Shown one piece after another: positions 59,326-64,000 of a stretch of DNA of 64,000 bases. Both the position numbers and the translations under genes were made by a program. The stretch is from assembly GCF_029945925.1 (NCBI RefSeq), contig NZ_JAQSDN010000067.1, positions 1 to 64,000 of the forward strand. The letters are read 5' to 3'. Below the pieces are notes generated by a model. The model saw only the letters and a program-made list of their open reading frames with translations. It was not told the DNA's origin and made no database searches. This stretch comes from Polaromonas sp. GTDB taxonomy: Bacteria > Pseudomonadota > Gammaproteobacteria > Burkholderiales > Burkholderiaceae_C. Numbering within the stretch: position 1 is the first letter of the stretch; each line of letters opens with the position of its first letter.

Positions 59326-60165
59326 ATGAAAACACCCCTCACGCAACTGCTCGTTCATCTGGACGCTTCGTCGCAGGCCGCGCAACGCCTCGAGGCGGCG
59401 TGCCGCATCGGTCGGGCCCACGGTGCTGCCGTGACCGGCCTTTACGCCGTGACACCCAGTTTCGTGGCGCTGCCCTTCGCGCCCGAGGTCGGTCCGGGTG
59501 TGGCCGCGGCCTTGCGCGAGATAGATGACGAGTTGCGCGCGCGCGCCCGCGCAGCGTTCGACAGCGTGCTGGCGAAGCCCGGCATGCAGGCCGCCTGGGC
59601 CGAGGTGGGCGACGATCCCATCATGGCCGTTTTTACCCAGCAGGCCCTGTACGCGGACCTGCTGGTGCTCGGCCAGCACGATCCGGCCAGCACACCGGCG
59701 ACCGGCGTGCCGGTCGATTTTGCCGAGTCCGTGATAGTCGCCAGCGGCAAACCGGCCCTGATCCTGCCCTACATCGGTGTGCCAGCGTCCATCGGCGACA
59801 CCATGGTGCTCGCCTGGAAGCCGACGCGCGAGGCGGCCCGGGCGGTCAGCGCTGCGCTGCCCATGCTGCAGCGGGCCAGGCGCGTGCATGTCCTTTCCTG
59901 GTCAGGCGCGGACGAGGCGGTGAGCGGACAGCGCCTGGACCTGGGCAGTTATCTCAAACTGCACGGGGTGGAGGCGACCTGGCACCGCGAAGCGGGGGAG
60001 CCCGAGTTGCTCGGTGAGTTGCTGCTGTCGCGCGCCTTTGACCTCGAGGCCGACCTGCTGGTGATGGGCTGCTACGGCCACAGCCGCGCGCGGGAGTGGG
60101 TGCTGGGCGGCACGTCCCGCACGGTGTTGCGGTCCATGACCCTGCCGGTGCTGATGGCGCACTGA
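59326..60165 (+). CDS. tandem universal stress protein
   Basis: A 279-residue protein made of two Usp domains (about 1-145 and 150-279). The second retains a full ATP loop (GCYGHSRAREWVLGGTSRTVL, near the C-terminus); the first lacks a clear loop, as often in UspE-like tandem proteins. AAGGAG precedes the ATG. Downstream of an FNR-type site. Confidence 0.88.
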   Translation: MKTPLTQLLVHLDASSQAAQRLEAACRIGRAHGAAVTGLYAVTPSFVALPFAPEVGPGVAAALREIDDELRARARAAFDSVLAKPGMQAAWAEVGDDPIMAVFTQQALYADLLVLGQHDPASTPATGVPVDFAESVIVASGKPALILPYIGVPASIGDTMVLAWKPTREAARAVSAALPMLQRARRVHVLSWSGADEAVSGQRLDLGSYLKLHGVEATWHREAGEPELLGELLLSRAFDLEADLLVMGCYGHSRAREWVLGGTSRTVLRSMTLPVLMAH

Positions 60166-60336
60166 CGGAGCGGTTGCGGCAGGACGCTTGGGGTTGGCTG
60201 TGCCCGGGGCATTCTTGCGCCTAAGACTATTCCTAGACGGGGTAGGCGCTCAGGTCTTCTGAATCCGGAATTCTCCGAGGCGTGCATTCAGCCGCTGCCT
60301 ATGGCCGCAGGGACCGGTTGCGGCCACAGTAGGGCC

Positions 60337-60726
60337 ATGCGTTTCCGCCAAGCCCCCCTCAAAGTCTTTATCGTCGATGACTCGGTCCTGATCCGCGACC
60401 GCGTTGCCGCCATGCTCGAAGCCAGCGCGATCAGCGTCGTTGGACGGGCCACCACGCCGCAGGATGCCATTGACGGCATCCTGGCTGCGTCGCCCGATGT
60501 GGTGGTGCTGGACGTCCAGCTCGAGGGCGGCTCCGGCCTGCAGGTTCTGCGCGCCGTCCGCCAGGCCGCACCGGACATCGCCTTTGTGGTGTTCAGCAGC
60601 AATTCCGGCCCCGCCTACCGTAAACGTTATTTCGGGGAGGGCGCCGAAGCTTTCCTCGACAAAAGCACCGAATTCGATCAGCTCGTTCAGACGGTGGCGA
60701 AAGTCGCCCGGTATGTCGCATGCTGA
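60337..60726 (+). CDS. receiver-only response regulator
   Basis: A 129-residue single receiver domain: VFIVDDSVLIRDRVAAML, VVVLDVQLEGGSGLQ with the phosphoacceptor Asp, and FLDKSTEFDQL. There is no output domain, so it acts by protein contact or phosphotransfer. It is located 26 nt before fnr on the same strand and is probably cotranscribed. A second upstream ATG at 60301 is possible. Confidence 0.87.
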   Translation: MRFRQAPLKVFIVDDSVLIRDRVAAMLEASAISVVGRATTPQDAIDGILAASPDVVVLDVQLEGGSGLQVLRAVRQAAPDIAFVVFSSNSGPAYRKRYFGEGAEAFLDKSTEFDQLVQTVAKVARYVAC

Positions 60727-60752
60727 CGCCTGAATCATCCAAGGAGAAACCC

Positions 60753-61541
60753 ATGTCTGCAGCCACCCTCGAAGCCGTTGCCGCTCCCATCCGCATCGTG
60801 TCCCGGCAAGCCGCGCCCGCATCGGCATCGGTTGCGCCCCTCATGACGCATTGCTCCACCTGCCACCTGCGCGACCTGTGCCTGCCTTGCGGCATGACGG
60901 GCAGCGACGTGGAGCGGCTCGACAGCCTGATGTTCAGCCGGCGCAAGGTGAAAGCTGCCCAGACGCTGTACCGCGAAGGGGACCGCTTCCAGTTCATCTA
61001 TGCCGTGCGCAGCGGCACTTTCAAGTCCAGCCTGACGCTGTCAGATGGCCGTGAGCAGGTGGGCGGGTTTTACATGGCCGGTGAACTGATGGGCCTGGAC
61101 GGCGTCGCCAACGGCGCCCATGCCAGCAGCACCACCGCGCTGGAAGACACCGAAGTCTGCGCCATTCCCTTTGCCCATTTCGCCGAAGTGGCGGCCGGCA
61201 ACCCGGGCATGCAGCATGTGGTCACCCGCTTGATGAGCCGCGAGATCGTACGCGAACACAGCCTCATGGTGTTGCTGGGAAGCATGAATGCGGAGGAGCG
61301 GCTGGCGGCGTTTTTGCTGAACCTGTCGCAGCGCATGAAGGCGCGCGGGTATTCGGCCAGCGAGTTCCATCTGCGGATGTCGCGTGCCGAGATCGGCAGC
61401 TACCTCGGCATGACACTTGAAACGGTGAGCCGGACCTTTTCGGCCTTCCAGCAGCAGCGTCTGCTGGAGGTGGACAAGCGCCACATCCGCATCACCGACC
61501 TGGACGGCCTGACCCGGGCTTTCGAGACGCGCGTGCACTGA
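60753..61541 (+). CDS. fnr: FNR-type oxygen-responsive transcription regulator
   Basis: A 262-residue CRP/FNR protein. N-terminal cluster cysteines C34, C37, C43 (CSTCHLRDLC) and internal C136 (EVCAIPF) fit the [4Fe-4S] ligands of FNR; C46 is additional. The DNA-recognition helix carries E--SR (LGMTLETVSRTFSAF), which reads TTGAT half-sites like those at 47892, 50359 and 59253. AAGGAG precedes the ATG at 60753. Likely the controller of this cluster. Confidence 0.94.
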   Translation: MSAATLEAVAAPIRIVSRQAAPASASVAPLMTHCSTCHLRDLCLPCGMTGSDVERLDSLMFSRRKVKAAQTLYREGDRFQFIYAVRSGTFKSSLTLSDGREQVGGFYMAGELMGLDGVANGAHASSTTALEDTEVCAIPFAHFAEVAAGNPGMQHVVTRLMSREIVREHSLMVLLGSMNAEERLAAFLLNLSQRMKARGYSASEFHLRMSRAEIGSYLGMTLETVSRTFSAFQQQRLLEVDKRHIRITDLDGLTRAFETRVH

Positions 61542-61567
61542 ACGCGAGTTGAGCGGCAGGCCCTGTC

Positions 61568-62494
61568 ATGAAGTACAAGGACTATTACGCCGCGCTGGGT
61601 GTGCCGCGTGATGCGGACACCGAGCAGATCAAGAAGGCCTACCGCAAGCTCGCGCGCCAGCACCATCCCGACGTGTCCAAGGCGCCCGATGCCGAGGCCC
61701 GCTTCAAGGAGGCGGGGGAGGCCTATGCGACGCTGAAGGACCCCGAAAAGCGCGCGGCCTACGACCAGTTGGGCCGCCGTCCAGCTGGGGAGGAGTTCGC
61801 ACCGCCGCCGCAGTGGCGCCACGATTTCGGTGCGGAAGGCCAGGGGTTTGAGGGCGTTGATCTCGCCGACCTGCTGGCCGCCATGGGGCGGGGGCGCAGG
61901 CCGTCCAGGGGGCCGGTGCCGATGCACGGCCGGGATTACGAAACCAGTGTCCGCATCACCCTGGAAGACGCGCACCATGGGGCAAGCGTCCAGCTCGATC
62001 TGGCCGATGAGGAAGGCGGTCGCACGCTGGAAGTCACCATTCCTGCGGGCGTGACCGAAGGCCAGAAGCTGCGGCTGCGCGGCAAGGGCGGAAAGGGCCG
62101 CAACGGCGGGGCCGATGGCGACATTTACCTTCATATCATGCTCGCATCGCATAGGGTGTTTCGGGCCGACCACCACGACCTGTACTTTGACCTGGCGCTG
62201 GCGCCCTGGGAAGCGGCGCTGGGCGCGGACGTCGAGGTGCCAACGCTGGACGGCCCGGTGGTGCTTACCGTGCCGCCGGGGACACATTCGGGCCGCAAGC
62301 TGCGCCTGCGGGGCCGGGGCTTGGCCAATGGCCGGGGCGGCCGCGGTGACCTTTACGCAGCCGTGCGGATCGACGTACCTGCCACCCTGACTGAGCGGGA
62401 GCGCGAGCTTTTCGGGGAACTGGCGAAGGCCTCGCACTTCAACCCGCGCGCGCCTGCGGGCAAGGAGAAGTTTCATGGAACAACAACTGCTTGA
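61568..62494 (+). CDS. cbpA: curved-DNA-binding protein A (DnaJ-like)
   Basis: A 308-residue co-chaperone. J domain with HPD (33-35) in ARQHHPDVSKAPDAE, a short linker in place of the G/F-rich region, and two C-terminal beta-barrel substrate domains. No zinc fingers, as in CbpA. Overlaps cbpM by 20 nt. Confidence 0.92.
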   Translation: MKYKDYYAALGVPRDADTEQIKKAYRKLARQHHPDVSKAPDAEARFKEAGEAYATLKDPEKRAAYDQLGRRPAGEEFAPPPQWRHDFGAEGQGFEGVDLADLLAAMGRGRRPSRGPVPMHGRDYETSVRITLEDAHHGASVQLDLADEEGGRTLEVTIPAGVTEGQKLRLRGKGGKGRNGGADGDIYLHIMLASHRVFRADHHDLYFDLALAPWEAALGADVEVPTLDGPVVLTVPPGTHSGRKLRLRGRGLANGRGGRGDLYAAVRIDVPATLTERERELFGELAKASHFNPRAPAGKEKFHGTTTA

Positions 62495-62807
62495 CATCGC
62501 ATGGCTCGACGCACACGAGGCCGTGACCCTGGCTGAACTCGCACAAATCTGTGCCCTGAGCGTGGACGAACTGGATGAACTGATGGACTATGGTGCCCTG
62601 GTGCCGATGCAGGACGTCCGGCAGGAGCGCCTGTTCAGCGCCGAATGCGTGATGCCGCTGCGTATGGCCGGCAAGCTGCGCCAGGATTTCGACCTGGACC
62701 TGTTCACGGTGGGACTCCTGCTGGGCTACCTGAACCGTATCGAGGGGCTGGAGCGGCAGGTCCGGTCCTTGCAGGCGCACCTGCCCGGCAACATGCCAGT
62801 GGAATGA
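62475..62807 (+). CDS. cbpM: chaperone modulator CbpM
   Basis: A 110-residue MerR-like helix-turn-helix protein with a C-terminal helix (LGYLNRIEGLERQVRSLQAHL). The usual partner and inhibitor of CbpA. Its start lies inside the end of cbpA. Convergent with the BigR-like gene. Confidence 0.9.
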   Translation: MEQQLLDIAWLDAHEAVTLAELAQICALSVDELDELMDYGALVPMQDVRQERLFSAECVMPLRMAGKLRQDFDLDLFTVGLLLGYLNRIEGLERQVRSLQAHLPGNMPVE

Positions 62808-62823
62808 CGCCAGGAGGCTGGCC

Positions 62824-63156
62824 TCAGCGCGCCTTCTTCGTGGGAACGCTGCAGAATTGGGCGTAGAGCACTTTCATCACGTCCAGCGCCTGCGGGCTGT
62901 CGATGCGGTAATAAATGGCCTTGCCGTCCCGGCGTGTGCTGACCAGGCCCTCGTCGCGCAACACCCCAAGCTGCTGCGACAGCGTGGGCTGCAGGATGCC
63001 GACCGATTCCTCCAGCTCGCCCACGCGCATCTCTCCCTGCGCCAGCTGGCACAGCAAGAGCAGGCGATCCGGATTGGAAAGCACTTTCATGAGACGGCAG
63101 GCAGCATCGGCAGAACTGCGCAGGCTGCCGAGATCCATCACAGTGTCTGCGGGCAT
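62824..63156 (-). CDS. ArsR-family regulator, BigR/SqrR-like
   Basis: A 110-residue ArsR/SmtB winged helix protein with MKVLSNPDRLLLLCQLAQGE and ILQPTLSQQLGVLRDEGLV. Cysteines C36 and C102 correspond to the pair that forms a disulfide or polysulfide bridge in BigR/SqrR sulfide sensors; there is a third at C20. It is divergent from the persulfide-dioxygenase-like gene. The AT-rich palindrome in the spacer is its likely operator. Confidence 0.88.
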   Translation of the reverse strand: MPADTVMDLGSLRSSADAACRLMKVLSNPDRLLLLCQLAQGEMRVGELEESVGILQPTLSQQLGVLRDEGLVSTRRDGKAIYYRIDSPQALDVMKVLYAQFCSVPTKKAR

Positions 63157-63188
63157 GGGAGGCTCTCCTTTTGATTTGCGATAATGAT

Positions 63189-63208
63189 ATTATATTGACA
63201 AATATAAT
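63189..63208. promoter_or_regulatory. BigR-type operator
   Basis: ATTATATT and AATATAAT form a perfect 8-bp inverted repeat around GACA, in the 103-nt divergent spacer. BigR boxes are AT-rich palindromes of this kind. The stretch is strikingly AT-rich for this genome. Confidence 0.75.
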
Positions 63209-63259
63209 GTATGTAAATAGAATGTTAGAATCGAAACTGAGCAAGCCGGAAAACAAGAC

Positions 63260-64000
63260 ATGACACCCATCGTCACAAGCTTTTTTGACCCCGATACCTG
63301 GACCGTCAGCCACGTGCTTCATGAGAAGGAAGGCGGTGCCTGCGCCATCGTCGATGCCGTGCTCGACTACGACGCCAGGTCCGGCCGCACCCGGACCACT
63401 TCCGCTGACAAGCTGGCGGCTTTTGTGCAGGAAAACAAGCTGCAGGTGGCATGGATCCTGGAAACCCATGCCCATGCGGATCACCTGTCGGCGGCGCACT
63501 ATCTGCGCGGGAAGCTGGGCGGAAAAATCGCCATCGGGGCGGCCATCACCCAGGTGCAGACCACCTTCAAGCGCATCTTCAACCTCGAGCCCGGGTTCCA
63601 GACCGACGGCCGCCAGTTCGACCGCCTGCTGCAGGACGGCGAGACCCTGTCCATCGGGGCGCTCCAGGTCCGGGCTTTGTCCGTACCCGGCCATACGCCG
63701 GCCTGCATGGCCTACCTCGTCGGTGATGCCGTGTTTGTCGGCGACACCCTGTTCATGCCCGATGTCGGTACGGCGCGTTGCGACTTTCCCGGCGGGGACG
63801 CCGCCGCCCTGTACCGGTCGGTGCGCAAGCTGCTGGGTCTGCCGCCTGAAACCCGCCTGTTCATGTGCCACGATTACCCGCCTGAGGGCCGGTCCCCTGT
63901 CTGGGAAACCACGGTCGCCGAGCAGCGCGCCAAAAACATCCATGTCCATGACGGAGTAAGCGAGGACGAATTTGTGAAGATGCGCACCGCCCGGGACGCC
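63260..64000 (+). CDS. metallo-beta-lactamase-fold hydrolase, Blh/persulfide dioxygenase-like (3' end outside window)
   Basis: At least 247 residues, open to the window edge. Metal motif THAHADHLSAA (about residues 73-83), PGHTPACMAYL, VGDTLFMPDVGTARCDFPGG and CHDYPPEGR match the glyoxalase-II-like persulfide dioxygenases (ETHE1/Blh). In this family the enzyme oxidises glutathione persulfide formed from sulfide. Controlled most likely by the divergent BigR-like regulator. Confidence 0.9.
   Translation, partial: MTPIVTSFFDPDTWTVSHVLHEKEGGACAIVDAVLDYDARSGRTRTTSADKLAAFVQENKLQVAWILETHAHADHLSAAHYLRGKLGGKIAIGAAITQVQTTFKRIFNLEPGFQTDGRQFDRLLQDGETLSIGALQVRALSVPGHTPACMAYLVGDAVFVGDTLFMPDVGTARCDFPGGDAAALYRSVRKLLGLPPETRLFMCHDYPPEGRSPVWETTVAEQRAKNIHVHDGVSEDEFVKMRTARDA

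Noticed and set aside
62809..62822. Terminator between cbpM and the BigR-like gene
   Set aside because: GCCAG/CTGGC stem is only 5 bp and has no T-run.
1..64000. CRISPR array, tRNA or rRNA genes
   Set aside because: No regularly spaced direct repeats with unique spacers and no recognisable RNA gene; the repeats present are dispersed.

Overview
The window looks like a chromosomal segment of a high-GC betaproteobacterium of the order Burkholderiales, most likely family Comamonadaceae (Polaromonas, Rhodoferax or Variovorax type). This rests on gene content (cbb3 oxidase with an FNR cluster, membrane-bound PuuD urate oxidase, several Bug/TctC binding proteins, NarL- and LysR-type regulators) and on several dispersed repeat families that I associate with that family from memory. 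No rRNA, tRNA or CRISPR array was found.

Region 1 (about 0.2-11.4 kb) is a purine-ureide block. A minus-strand operon runs GntR regulator, allantoinase puuE, a UraD-allantoate amidohydrolase fusion, an M20 amidohydrolase and a NitT/TauT-type ABC transporter; the first genes overlap by 4-8 nt. Divergent to it are hydroxyisourate hydrolase, then a lipoprotein, xdhC and puuD. Region 2 (11.4-26.7 kb) is an accessory block: tartrate metabolism (DmlR-like regulator, ttuC, two Bug proteins, ttuD, D-tartrate dehydratase), indolepyruvate oxidoreductase iorAB, LysR regulators, and decayed material (a truncated P-loop NTPase, a 199-bp MITE with target duplication, an apbE tail and a broken xdhB copy). 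Region 3 (26.7-41.9 kb) resumes purine catabolism: xdhAB with a divergent LysR regulator, a BMP-type nucleoside ABC transporter, adenine deaminase, a second BMP binding protein and guanine deaminase. Together regions 1 and 3 cover adenine/guanine to xanthine, urate, 5-hydroxyisourate, OHCU, allantoin and allantoate. No recognised enzyme for the last ureidoglycine/ureidoglycolate steps is present.

Region 4 (41.9-46.9 kb) holds an acyltransferase remnant, a chemoreceptor beside a phosphate-type binding protein, dCTP deaminase and two tandem small inverted-repeat elements. Region 5 (46.9-64 kb) is a low-oxygen block: four universal stress proteins, the cbb3 oxidase operon ccoI-S-N-O-Q-P-G-H, a phosphoribosyltransferase, a two-PAS histidine kinase with a NarL-type regulator, a receiver-only protein, FNR, cbpA-cbpM, and a BigR-like repressor divergent from a metallo-beta-lactamase-fold persulfide-dioxygenase-like gene that runs off the end. 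Four FNR-type sites (TTGAY-N4-RTCAA-like) sit in front of its transcription units.

The most unusual feature is how often dispersed repeats have entered coding sequence. One family of about 55 bp occurs roughly ten times. Copies of it or of other repeat families encode internal segments of PuuD, XdhA, IorB, IorA and the UraD-AllC fusion, the N-terminus of PuuE, and the residues just after the signal peptides of both TctC proteins. Repeat-like elements also supply the stop codons of four genes.
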